A program made the position numbers and the translations under genes. Shown here piece by piece: positions 11,267 through 20,735 of a DNA stretch of 64,000 nt. The stretch's first letter is position 1. Each line of letters starts with the position of its first letter. The DNA lies in assembly GCF_000367765.1 (NCBI RefSeq), contig NZ_AORI01000009.1, forward strand, positions 1 to 64,000, given 5' to 3'. The notes beneath the pieces were generated by a model. The model was not told where the DNA came from and did no database searches. It saw nothing but the letters and a program-made list of their open reading frames with translations. This DNA is from Metamycoplasma auris 15026. GTDB taxonomy: Bacteria > Bacillota_I > Bacilli_A > Mycoplasmatales > Metamycoplasmataceae.

Positions 11267-12839
11267 CTTCATCTATTGAGGAATTTTCTGTTTTAAATTT
11301 TCAATTGAAATTATTTTTGTAGTGATTAATAATACTCTTAGATTCTTCAAGCACTTCTTTTTCATTTAAAATTCTTGGTTTATCTAATTTATCCACAGTT
11401 TTTATATTTGCTCAAATAAATTCATAGTAAGGTTTAAGTTCTTTTTTCTCGAACGCTTTCTCGAACGCTTTCTCGAACGCAAATTTATTGTTTCTATTTA
11501 TAGCAAATGCTAATGGTTGGATGAATTTATGGTATTGCAAATATGCTCATCTATAAGCATCTCTAAAGTCTGTTTTTATTTCATTATTTAAATCGGTAGG
11601 GAAAAGAAATAGTTCAGTATCACTTTCTTCATCAGTAAAACCTACTAATTGCCCTAATTTCATATATTCAATAACTGCATCGTGGAATTTATCAAATGTT
11701 TCAGTTATATTTAATTCCTTAAAGTTTTCTTCTAATGTCTTATCTTCTTTTCACTCTTGCTCTTTAATCAATGCTTGTTGGAGTTTTAAATAACTCATTA
11801 ACATATTTCATAATGGATACTGCATTGTAAATCTTTTAGTTCTTTGTCAGTAGTTAAGCATTAAGATATCAATATTAAGTGTGTATTCATTAGGATTTAA
11901 GTCTTTTTTAAAAAGAAATTCACTTGTTAAGAATAACTCATTAACTTTGTTACCAAAATTAAAGAAGTCAACATTATTAATCATTCTTTCAAAAATTCAA
12001 AGCATAGATGGCATTTTTTTAAGTTTATTATCATCAGCAGTCATGCTTAATTCAGGGTAATCATTTTTAGGAGGTATTGATTCAAAATATGTACTTATTT
12101 TAGTTTTTCCATCTAGATCTGGAACTGAAGTTCTACTTTTTTCCTTACCCCAAATAATTCCGCCTGCTCCATCATTTTTAAATGACTCATAGATTTCTTT
12201 AAGTGTTTGTTTTTTAACTTCTTCAAAACTAAATGAAGCATCCTCTGATGAACTTATTTTCCCACTTAATGTAATGTCTAATTTAGAATCTTCCATTATT
12301 TTTGTAACTATATCAATTAATGTTCTATACTCATCCGCATTAATTTTTATTAGATCTTTTTCTTTTGCTCTATAAGGAAAACCTTTTTTAAAATGTTCCA
12401 AGTTGCGCACATAGTAAGAAACTCTAGCAATAGAAGGGAAATCAATATTTTCATCATCCAAGTGTTCTACTTTTTGATAATCTCTAAAAGTAGGTAACAT
12501 TGCTTTAAATTCTTTAGCATCATCATTTAATACAGCAGAAGCATAGATTGCATCTTTAGTATCAAGTGTATCTTCCCTACTTATTTTGTATTTCTTCCCA
12601 TTAAAAGTAAAAGTAGTTGGAATTGCATTTTCAGCTTCTTTTTGTGAGCTATCTGATGATGATGGATTATTGTTATCAACATTGAATGAATCAATATGAT
12701 TAGGATCTTTTGGCACTGGAGTTACGTTTCTTTTCCCATTTATGACTTTAGTTTCAACACCAAGAATTTTACAAGATATAGTTGCAATTGGTAACATTGC
12801 AATCATACTTGCTATTCCTCAAAATAATCTTTTTTTCAT
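11259..12839 (-). CDS. ICE lipoprotein (CDS14-like), 526 aa
   Basis: The ATG at 12839 starts a typical mycoplasma lipoprotein signal peptide: MKKR, a hydrophobic core, and the lipobox ATISC at about residues 18-22. The mature chain starts with a Ser/Asn/Asp-rich linker and has no membrane helix. Near the C-terminus a 12-bp tandem repeat gives three copies of Ala-Phe-Glu-Lys (11448-11480). Its place between SSB and the pilin-like gene fits the ICE-encoded lipoprotein CDS14, which in M. agalactiae is reported to matter in the recipient cell for conjugation; transferring that role here is inference. A TATAAT box at 12878-12873 suggests its own promoter. Confidence 0.82.
11448..11480 (-). repeat. 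12-bp tandem repeat, coding AFEK x3
   Basis: The unit CTCGAACGCTTT occurs 2.75 times without a mismatch inside the ICE lipoprotein gene. Because 12 is a multiple of three, changes in copy number would add or remove Ala-Phe-Glu-Lys units without breaking the frame. Confidence 0.9.
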
Positions 12840-12872
12840 TATCTTTTTATATCTTCTTCACTAATAAGATAA

Positions 12873-12878
12873 ATTATA
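12873..12878 (-). promoter_or_regulatory. Internal ICE promoter (-10 box) for the lipoprotein gene
   Basis: The minus strand reads TAGTATAATTT with TATAAT at 12878-12873, about 33 bases upstream of the lipoprotein start. Just upstream a palindrome (about 12881-12904, AATATTTTA/TATAAAATATT) may end transcription from the ssb side. No good -35 is visible, which is normal in mycoplasmas. Confidence 0.5.
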
Positions 12879-12945
12879 CTAAATATTTTATTTTATAAAA
12901 TATTATTTAACTCATATGATAGTAAATGCCGTTATAATTTATTTT

Positions 12946-13386
12946 TTAAAGATCTCATTTTCAATTTAGCCCATCTTCAACATCATCCTCAGCAAGGATT
13001 TTTTCTAATTCACTTACTGTTTTTTTAGTTACCTCTTCTTTTTCTAAGATTTGATTTTCTTTAACTTTTTCTGCTGATTGAATTAAATAAATTTCGTCAG
13101 CAATTATGTTTATTGTGTAAACTTTCTCATTATTTTTAAGATATGCATTTGATTCTAAATAACCATTAACTGTAATATAGTCACCTTTTTTTATGTCATT
13201 AGCAACTCACTCGGCTGTATTATTTCAGGTTATGATATCAAAATAGTTATGCTTTTTGTTATTAATGTTATGAATCTTAAACTTTAAAAGTTTTGCTTCA
13301 TTCCCTTTAGGATTTGTAAATTCCTTTATATAATATTGGTCACTAACTACATATCCATCAAGAGATATTTTGTTTTCTTTTTCCAT
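12946..13386 (-). CDS. ssb: Single-stranded DNA-binding protein, ICE-encoded
   Basis: The 146-aa protein reads through TGA codons and shows the OB-fold pattern of SSB: ISLDGYVVSD near the N-terminus, NYFDIITWNNTAEWVANDIKKG at about residues 47-68, and the KGDYITVNGYLE strand. It ends in an acidic tail terminating WKWDL, which resembles the protein-interaction tip of bacterial SSBs although the classical last Phe is Leu. It would coat the transferred single strand in donor or recipient. SSB genes are standard cargo of mycoplasma ICEs (CDS12). An ICC-type ribosome binding site GGGGGAGA precedes the ATG. Confidence 0.85.
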
Positions 13387-13396
13387 TTCTCCCCCT

Positions 13397-13654
13397 TTAT
13401 TCTTCTATTGGATTTAATAATAAAATTGCTTTTATTGCGCTTGCAGTTTCTTCTTCATTTTTGTTGCCTATTTGGTAATTATTAGCTCAGCTATTTAATA
13501 CATTAATTCACTGTCAGCCTTTTATTCTTTCAGCTTCCAATCTTTTATCAATTAGTACAAAATTAAGAAAGTTATTAAGCTCCTTGCTTGATGGACTTTC
13601 TTTTTCTATTAATAGTTTGAATTTGTGTAATTCTTTTGTTAATTCCGTCGTCAT
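13397..13654 (-). CDS. Hypothetical 85-aa ICE protein
   Basis: The ATG at 13654 follows AAAGGATGA, a good ribosome binding site, and the frame ends at 13397, 11 bases before the ssb start. The product (MTTELTKELHKFKLLIEKES...) is helical and charged, with three Trp codons of the TGA type in the middle (around residues 47, 49 and 57). I do not recognise a family. Its place between the methyltransferase and ssb suggests a DNA-processing accessory role, but that is inference only. Confidence 0.6.
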
Positions 13655-13701
13655 TCATCCTTTATGTATTTTTCTAACTCTTTTTTTAATTGAGTATTTT
13701 G

Positions 13702-14472
13702 TTAGTTGAGTTGATTAATAGTTTGTTTTAAAATATCAGCAATTAATTTTGTAGGTATTGAGCTACGTTCATCATAATTGCCTAATGTGTAATGATTCTT
13801 GTTATAGCCATTTTTTAGCATTTGCTTTTTTAAATTTAATGAGTAATTACTCATAAAGCACGTTGGCTTTTGGCTAAAATTAAGATCATAATTGTAATAG
13901 TAGGTTATATTCTTGAAGCCTTCGAAGCTTCAGTGGTTTTTTAAAAACTCTCATATTTTGCTATTTCTTGGATTTTCAATTACATAGGCTTTAGGCTTAA
14001 ATGTTTCTATGATATGAACTAGGCCTGAAGCACAGCCTTCTCCATTTAGCCTATTTCTTTCTTTTTTAATAAAGTCTCTAGTTTTATTAGGAACATCAGC
14101 AGTTAATGCTCTGTTTCTATATCACTCTCTACTTCTTACTATTCACTTATCATTATCGTAAGTTTGGCTCATTCTGCAAGAACAGTCGGCCATACTGAAG
14201 CTTTCACAAGGCGGACTAGCTAGGATAATATCTGGGCTTGGTAGATTATTTAGATCTTTAATAAGATCTACATTTGCTAAAGATAAGTTTATTTTTTTAT
14301 ATTCTCAGTTTATGTTGGCCTTTGTTAGTGGATGCAGTTTTAAATCATTTATACCTATTGCATATACTTTAACTAAGTCATAGTTAGCAAAAAGCTCATT
14401 GTTTTCTAAAATGCTTTTAGTATATGAACAATTGCCATCGTCAAATAAAAGTCATAAAACTAAACCATTCAT
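13702..14472 (-). CDS. C5-cytosine DNA methyltransferase, short phage/ICE type
   Basis: The frame from the ATG at 14472 gives 256 aa with TGA as Trp. The C5-methyltransferase signature is clear: DIILASPPCESFSMAD with catalytic Cys89 (motif IV), then VIENPRNSKIWEF (motif VI), and a C-terminal ERSSIPTKLIADIL segment resembling motif X. The chain is shorter than usual (typically over 300 aa) with a small target-recognition region, as in phage and ICE orphan methylases. It transfers methyl groups from S-adenosylmethionine to cytosine. No restriction endonuclease gene is adjacent, so the likely role is protecting the element from host restriction. Motif I is weak (LLFDDG). Confidence 0.82.
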
Positions 14473-14520
14473 TAGTATTCTCTTTATTATTGCTTTAGAA
14501 AAAATTTATTTAGTTTTTTA

Positions 14521-15129
14521 TTAAAGCACTAAGCCTTCAGTTTGTTTTTCTTTTAGATAGTCATCTAGATCGTATGGATAATTAACTAGTAAATCATCGA
14601 TTTTTTTGGTTGCTAGTCAATCTTGAAATTCATCATTAATGCTATAAATTTCTTCAGCACGTCCATAAGCGTTTAATTTAATATAGCTTTCTGTATCATG
14701 GATTTCTAATAAATCTTTTAATAAATAAATATTGGCATCAATTCCATTAGTTCTTAAATCGCTATCCATTTCTTCTCATAAATCACTAAATGCATGAATA
14801 TCTTGTTCTTCAAAAAAAGTATCCCTGAGTTCATTGTCAAGATATTCGTTCTCACTAAGTTCGAGAGTCATTTTATATAAACTTGCAAGGTCGTTTAGAT
14901 CTTTGTTTTCTATTAATCAATACGACATATTTTGTATAAATTCTTCTCTGAAATAATCTTCAAGATTATTATGTATACCTTTAATTAATTCGATATATAT
15001 TTCTCTTTTTTGTTCATCTTTAAATGAAGATGCATATGCATTTAAAATTCTTAAAAAATATTCATTATTTTCAGATAGTTCATTTGCTAGTAGGTATTCT
15101 ATATCTTCGTATTCAAAATATCTTTCCAT
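14521..15129 (-). CDS. Hypothetical acidic ICE protein, 202 aa
   Basis: One TGA is read as Trp (after NMSY) and the frame then continues to the TAA at 14521. The protein is very acidic and starts MERYFEYEDIEYLLANELSE; it repeats helical patterns of the type L-x-E-N-E-Y (ELSENNEYF near residue 18 and ELSENEYLD near residue 88), which hints at an internal duplication. It has no signal peptide or membrane helix. It lies between an ArdC-like protein and a DNA methyltransferase. Its acidity and context would fit a DNA-mimic antirestriction protein, but no ArdA or Ocr motif is recognised, so the function stays unknown. Confidence 0.65.
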
Positions 15130-15212
15130 TTTTTAGTTCCCTTTGTTTCCTTTTTCTAGTAGCTTTATTGATTAGTTACATAACTAATGCATTTTCATCA
15201 CTATTTAAGTTT

Positions 15213-16073
15213 TTAAATTTCTTCTTCATATTCATCGATTTTTAAATGTTCAATAAGCTTGTATCCTAAGGTTAAAATTTCTTCCAACAATTGGTATTTT
15301 TCTTTATCACTCAAATTATTAATAGTTGTTGAAACTTTATAGTTTTTATATTTTGGTATTGAGATATTGGTTTCTAAATAATCTAAAGACATTAGACACA
15401 TTTCGCAAGCTTTAATTACTACATATTCTTTTAATAAGTCTTGTCGGTCTTCTAATGTATGATTAGATACCTTATGACCAAATTCATGAATTAATAAATA
15501 CTCCTCTTCTTGTTCAGCATACTTTTCATTAAGAAATACAGACTTATTTAATGTTTCAAGTATTAATTTATTTCCATGCAAACTTGAATTATTAGTTCAG
15601 TAAATATCTCATCCTTCTCATAAGGAAAAACATTTTTTCTTAAAATTTTTTATATCAATTTTTTTCAAAGGCTTTGGTATGTAATTTGTGGATGAAAGAT
15701 CGTATACTGGAAGAGCACTAAAGATAATGTCTTTTGTCTCTTTGTTTTGAATAGGACAAAACAAATATAATTTATTTTCATTTTGCCTTACAAAGGTATC
15801 TAAGTTTCTTCATTGTTTAAAAGTTTTAATTTCGGAAAATAAAACCTTATTATCTGCATCAAGTTTCTCATTTATTGAGTTTTCTTTGTAATATAGATAT
15901 CTTAGATTAAGCAAAGATAGCTGTGGTCTTATTCTTCCAACAAAAGAAAGAAAGTCTTTTAATTTCAATTCATTTATAAAAAATTCATTAATATTACTTA
16001 TAGTATTTTTTAAAACAAATTCAATATCAGTTTTTTTAATTTCAATTTTGCTATTGCTACTCATCTTCATCAC
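15213..16073 (-). CDS. ArdC/LtrC-like zinc metallopeptidase
   Basis: The 286-aa frame starts at the ATG at 16073, overlapping the TraG-like gene by 17 bp. The N-terminal half has the outline of the ArdC/LtrC ssDNA-binding domain (FKQWRNLDTFVRQ, LYLFCPIQ, then ALPVYDLSSTN, resembling the family's VFDISQT strand). The C-terminal half has a zinc-protease motif HEFGH with His196, Glu197 and His200. ArdC of plasmid pSA binds single-stranded DNA and is reported to protect incoming DNA from restriction; a similar role here is inferred from domain order and the neighbouring relaxase and SSB. The domain match is by eye, not by profile search. Confidence 0.7.
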
Positions 16074-18087
16074 TTTCTAATTTGCTTATAGTGTTAAAGC
16101 AAGAATAAGTTTTGAATTTTCTAAAGTCAACAAAACTTAGTTTTTGTCTTATTATTTCTTCATTATTATTTTCTTGCCAATAGGTATCTTTATTAGAAAC
16201 AGCGCCTTTGTCTTTTTGTGTAGAAATTCCAAGATTTATTTTTTTCATTTCATTAAAATCCCAATCTACTAGAGTTTCTTCAGAGTTAGTTTCTAATAGA
16301 TGAGTATAAGCATCAATTTTTAAATACTTATAAGCAGGAAGTAGTTTTAGAGCAATCGGCTTACTTCCACCAGAAGAAATAATTGTCATATCCTTATCTT
16401 TATATTTAAGTTGGGCAACTGACATTACAGCTTCTTTACTTTCTGAAGTTGAAATGGTTTGCTTATTAGAATCGCTTTGCTTAGAAATACTTTCCTTTTT
16501 AACTTCTTTATCTCCTAAAGTATTAGAAAGAGATTTTAAAGTTTCATCAGAGTTAGTTTCTAACATAATTGTTAATCTAGCTTGTGATTTAATTGCTTCA
16601 GCATCTTTACCTTTTTCATCGTATTTTTTAAGTTGTTCGAATGATTGCACAATTAATAAGAAAAGAATATTTCTACTTCGACTTATACTCATTCAATCAG
16701 CAATATCAGGAATTTTCAAGGAGTTAAACTCTTCTAGATAGAATTGCAACATTCTTGGAAGTCTTTGTTTAGGTAATGAATTTGCATAGTCAATGGCATC
16801 ACGATAAATTTGAGTTACTAGCATACTTATTAAAAAGTTAAATACTTGCTTATGATCAGGAAAACATAAAAAGATTACATAAGGTTTATCATCTCTTACT
16901 ATCTCCCTAATATTTAAAGTTGTTTTAGATGTAATTTTTGAGGCAATAGGGTTTTGACTAAAAGTAATTAAGACATTTGAAGCATTTGCTAACATTCCGG
17001 ATAATGTTTGAGGAACTATAGTAATTAATGCCTCTTGTTCCTTTTGAAAATCAAGTCAATATTTATTCTTTTCCTTGAATTTCTTAGTAATTTCTATCCA
17101 TTTTCCTTTAGTGAATAATTGCAAACTTGTGTAAGCAGCAACATTTTTAAAAGTAAAGAAATCAAGCGTAAATTCATTGTCTTCTAAGGAGTAAAGAAGC
17201 ATAAATTTAATAATTGCAGTGATACTTGCTTTTGCTTGTGTGACTCAAATAGTGTCTTTTTCTGATGGTCAAGGTAAAGTGTCTATAATTTCAATTATTT
17301 TTTCAAATGCTTTATTGTAATTATTAGCTGTAAGTTCTTCTTTAGGAGTGCTGTGTACTTCATCTCATATTTGTTGTAATGGATTTCAATATAAAGAATT
17401 TTTTATATCTATAAAATCAATAACTTTTATTTCATAACCATTTTGTTTAAAAATATTTCCAGTTCTTGCTAATATTTGTTTTTTTGGGTCAGAGATAACC
17501 ATACAAGGTTTTTCATTCTTATCTAAATTAGCATTGTAATCAATTCCAGGAATGACAATTTTTTCAGTTTTCTTGCTACCTGCTATACCAATTACTATGC
17601 CGTGGGCATCAGTATTGTTTACTATGTAAGGATTTTTTCAAAATGGTTTATCAATTTTTCCTAAAATGAAGTTTGCTTTGCCAGCTTTAAAATTTTTTCT
17701 TAAAACTTTTCAACTACCATCTTTTGTAAATTGATTGTAGGTTCAATTACTACTAAATTCGGGATTATTTTTATTCTTAATTTTGTAAATTATTCTGTTA
17801 TATAAGACTTTATAGCTGAATAGAAGTCAAAAAGTAGGTATGCCAGCAAATAGAATTAAGAATGAATAATTTCTATAAGTAGAATTTGATTTTCAAAAAA
17901 TATAAACATCAGAAAAGAAATTTCTAGATCCTTTTATCCAATATCCAAATATTTCAGCAGACTTAGTTTGGATAAAATACATAATAATTGGTAAAAAAAG
18001 AATACATAAAGAAGGCCAAACTAGAAAGATGAAAGTATAGATTAAAAACTTTTGTGTTTTAGTATGCGCATATTGCTTTTTGTTCAC
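16057..18087 (-). CDS. VirD4/TraG-family coupling protein
   Basis: The 676-aa protein has two N-terminal membrane helices (residues about 12-38 and 65-90). A degenerate P-loop GIAGSKKTEKIVIPGI follows near residue 165, and then a Walker B-like strand LQFYLEEFNSLKIPDI around residue 455, closely matching the FLLDEFxxLGKIP signature of coupling proteins. It would link the relaxase-DNA complex to the channel and pump DNA. The C-terminal tail carries two similar LETNSxETL segments. Start choice: a GTG at 18087 shares one base with the stop of the relaxase gene and has no Shine-Dalgarno, so coupled translation is likely. It corresponds to CDS5/TraG. Confidence 0.9.
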
Positions 18088-19406
18088 TAAAAAATGATTT
18101 TTGATTTTATTGTGCTTATATTTTTTTTATAAGCTCTTAAGGCTTCAAATCTACGCATACGTAATATTCTTTGTAATTCAAAATCTAATAGTCTTAAGTG
18201 CTTAAGTAAGTAACTACTAATACTTTCATTATCTTCCTTCTTCCCGTAACCATAAGTGTCTATTTTTTGTTCATATAAATTATCTAAATTCATTTTTAAG
18301 CAATTTTTTATAATAACATTAGCAATTTGCTTTTCAAATTCATCTTTTTCTTTATTTATAAATTCCTCTTTTAAAGAAGAACTTTGTTTTCCATCAAAAC
18401 TTGAATTTATTAATTTTTGGAAATCAGAATTATAAGTCTTAACTTTTTCATTTAATTCAGCATTGTCTTTAACTCGTAGATTAAATATTTCATTAATTGC
18501 TTCTTTAATCTCATGCTTATTATTTGCTGAAGCATAAGTTCTATTTTTAGAATCTCTAAAGAATTGTTTAATAATTTTTGTTGCTTTTAGAATTCTTTGT
18601 TCATCTTCAGATAAACTAAAAGAAATTAAACTTTGATTAGTTTTATTAATTTTATCCAATGTGCTTATAAACAATTTTTTAATTTCTCTTCTATCACTTC
18701 AAATGGTATTTTTAAAATCAAATAGATTTTTATAATCACTTTGTTCATTGATAGCATTTTCAAATAAGAATGAAAATCTACTAATACTTTTAGGATCAAA
18801 TTTACCCTTAAGACGATAATTGTTAGTATGATTAGGTTCTTTTTCGAAAAAACCTAAATGAATATGTGGATAATTTGTGTTAGAATGCAATGTTCAATAG
18901 CCTATTATGTTATTGGGATCTAACTTATTAGCCTTTAACAAACTCCGCATATTTTTATTAAGAATGGCATTTCATTCGTTTTTATCTAACATATTATTCT
19001 TGATTCCTAAATCGCCTGGATTAATAATCATCTCTCATACATGCTGAGATTTATTAAGCTTTTTAAATTGTTTTTTAGCAATTTCAGGATCAATATCTTT
19101 AGGTTCATTATTAAAAAGTAAATGTAATCCAGTTTTATCTTCTATATTTGCTATTTCTTTGATTTGTCTTTGTTTTAAAAGCGTTCTTGAATTTATAAAT
19201 GAAACAAAATTTACATTTTTATTTTTCATTTTTTCAAGCAAAGAATTCCGATCATCATTTAATTCTTGAACATACACAGCACTAGGTCTACTAATGTAAT
19301 CGATAAATTTACCTGATTTATAAAATTCATAATTATGAATTTGTTTAGTTTCTTCATTTGCCCTTTTTTTAGTCTTATAATTAGCAAATTCAAATGAAAT
19401 ATACAT
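18087..19406 (-). CDS. MobP/MobL-like relaxase
   Basis: The 439-aa frame is continuous when TGA is read as Trp. Residues 174-183 give the three-His relaxase motif (HSNTNYPHIHLGF; His174, His181, His183) that holds the catalytic metal, and the N-terminal FIDYISRPSA segment resembles the YxxR/A region of MOBP-type relaxases. The C-terminal 240 residues are charged and helical. The enzyme should nick one strand at oriT and stay attached to its 5' end during transfer. It lies directly before the coupling protein gene and directly after a 218-bp non-coding gap with inverted repeats. No Shine-Dalgarno is seen before the ATG. Confidence 0.8.
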
Positions 19407-19624
19407 AGTTTTATTAAGTTTTTTATTTTTCTTTATTAATTTCTAAAATATTTATGGATTTCTAGAACATATACGAATATATATACATATATTCTTTAAG
19501 AACTTCATTTTAGCAAGCTAAAAAGTGTAAGTTTAACAAGATAGTTTGAATTAACTAGAAAGGGTGATTTAATTTAACTTTAAATAATGACTTTATGGAG
19601 ATTTTAAAAAAGTCAATATTTTTC
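19407..19624. other. Non-coding gap with inverted repeats, candidate oriT
   Basis: The gap between the relaxase and winged-helix genes holds two clean inverted repeats: GAATATAT/ATATATTC (19475-19494, 4-bp loop) and TTTTAGC/GCTAAAA (19508-19523, 2-bp loop). No gene is seen on either strand. Transfer origins often lie next to the relaxase gene and contain such repeats, but no nic-site consensus was identified. Confidence 0.4.
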
Positions 19625-20416
19625 TTAATTTAAGATAAGGTATTTAGTAATAACAAAAGAATTATTTTCATAAATTTTGTTATATAAAAATTCAAAATTC
19701 ATATAGTTCTTTAGATAGTTTGAAGTTTTACTAAAAATTCCCCTTGAACCCTTTAAAATTTTTTTTAAAAATGTGTTTGTTAATAGGATGCATTTCTTGA
19801 GTGATAATTCAGATGGAAAAGAAGAAACTTCAAGTTTCAAAAGTTTTAGTGTCGTATAGGAATTCATAACTTTTTTGGTTACATACTTATTAACAAATTT
19901 ATAAGTCTTAACCACTTTATGATTTTTTTTGTTTTTAATTTTTAGAAGCTGTGAAACATTCCAGATTAACATAGCACTTCCAAAATCTAGAAAGATTTTT
20001 CACAATCTAAGAGAGTTAATTTTCATAAAATTTTCATTAGTCAAAACTCAAGGTTTTGTAGTAAATTTTATTTTCCCTTTTTTATCTCAAAATAAGTAAC
20101 CTAGATTTTGCAATAGCTTTATATTTTCAGTTAAAGTCGATCTTTTAAAACCATATTTCTTTAATTCAAAAATTGAAACATAGTTGTCCCTTGCACCTAA
20201 TTGTTTTGCAATCGCTAAAAGTTCAAATGCGACTTTTCTGTTTTTTAGTTCGTTGAACATTTTTTCCCCAACTGCCACTTTCGCCTTAAAAAGCAACTTT
20301 AAGCCAGAAGGGGTTAAAACGTCATAGATTTTTTTCTCATAGTTACTTCAAAAACGAAGGTCAAGTGAGGCTTCTTTTTGTAATTTACTCAAGTCATCAT
20401 AGTTTAGTCATTTCAT
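19625..20416 (-). CDS. Winged-helix DNA-binding protein, first gene of the ICE operon
   Basis: The ATG at 20416 follows a strong AAGGAGG ribosome binding site. The 263-aa protein reads through several TGA codons. Residues about 70-110 (NYVSIFELKKYGFKRSTLTE followed by NIKLLQNLGYLFW) have the helix-turn-helix and wing pattern of MarR/RepA-type domains. The C-terminal 130 residues are very basic (Lys-rich), fitting nucleic-acid binding. It is the most upstream gene of the ICE set, like CDS1 of other mycoplasma ICEs. It may be a regulator or replication initiator; the sequence does not decide between them. A terminator hairpin sits in its leader. Confidence 0.7.
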
Positions 20417-20459
20417 AGTAACCTCCTTATTTTCGTTTTTAAGTTTTTTTGATGAGGCT

Positions 20460-20493
20460 TTAATGAGAAAAAAAGCCCCTGATTGAACAGGAG
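20460..20493 (-). terminator. Leader terminator/attenuator before the ICE operon
   Basis: On the minus strand GCTCCTG pairs with CAGGGGC over a 6-base loop and is followed by seven T. It lies about 45-75 bases upstream of the winged-helix start, so it either ends transcripts entering from outside or attenuates ICE expression. A short frame starting with ATG just before the hairpin reads through it (see findings). Confidence 0.7.
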
Positions 20494-20582
20494 CCTTAAC
20501 ATACCTATTTTTTACTCTTCCTTAAAATTTTAAAAAAACCCTCAATTTAAGTTGAAATCGTGCAATTTACTTTACAAAATTG

Positions 20583-20617
20583 TTTTTTTTTTTTTTTTGA
20601 AATTATTTTGCTATACT
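20583..20617 (+). promoter_or_regulatory. Putative MIB promoter with a 16-T tract
   Basis: A run of 16 T (20583-20598) ends 13 bases before a -10 box TATACT (20612-20617). The tract occupies the -35 and spacer region. In M. hyorhinis vlp genes a homopolymer between -35 and -10 controls phase-variable transcription; the layout here is similar, though with T on the coding strand. The -10 is followed by about 60 bases of leader before the ATG at 20680. Confidence 0.5.
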
Positions 20618-20679
20618 TTTATTTTTAAATTTTAAGTATCAATAAATAACAATTAAAAAAGGGTTACAAGCATTAGTTT

Positions 20680-20735
20680 ATGAGATTATTTAAAAATAAA
20701 AAAATAAAAAAATTGCAATAGCACTAGGACTAAGT
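20680..20735 (+). other. Out-of-frame start region of the first MIB gene (poly-A slippage site)
   Basis: The natural start appears to be the ATG at 20680, which encodes MRLFKNKKIKK and then runs into TAG because the frame is wrong by one base after two A7 runs (20698-20704 and 20706-20712). One extra A in these runs would join it to the MIB frame as KKIAIALGLSLIAASASAGL, a membrane anchor matching the second MIB protein. As written, the gene would be off or use an internal start. Confidence 0.7.

Larger units (their letters stand above)
1..20500 (-). mobile_element. Mycoplasma integrative conjugative element (ICE), most of it; left end outside window
   Basis: Seventeen genes all read on the minus strand and include a relaxase, a VirD4-type coupling protein, SSB, a pilin-like protein, a VirB6-like membrane protein, a VirB4-type ATPase and a very large surface protein. 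This is the gene content and order known from Hominis-group ICEs such as those of M. agalactiae and M. bovis. Genes overlap or are closely spaced, as in one long operon with a few internal promoters. The DDE transposase normally at the far end is not in the window and should lie left of position 1. The right boundary is inferred: it falls between the winged-helix gene start (20416) and the first MIB promoter (about 20600). I could not define terminal repeats because only one end is present. Confidence 0.9.

Noticed and set aside
5063..20416. Insertion sequence or transposase inside the ICE
   Set aside because: No DDE transposase, terminal inverted repeats or target duplication was recognised; the ICE's own transposase should be left of the window.
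20597..20617. TTGAAA (20597-20602) as a -35 for the first MIB gene
   Set aside because: Only 9 bases separate it from TATACT, far from the needed 16-18.
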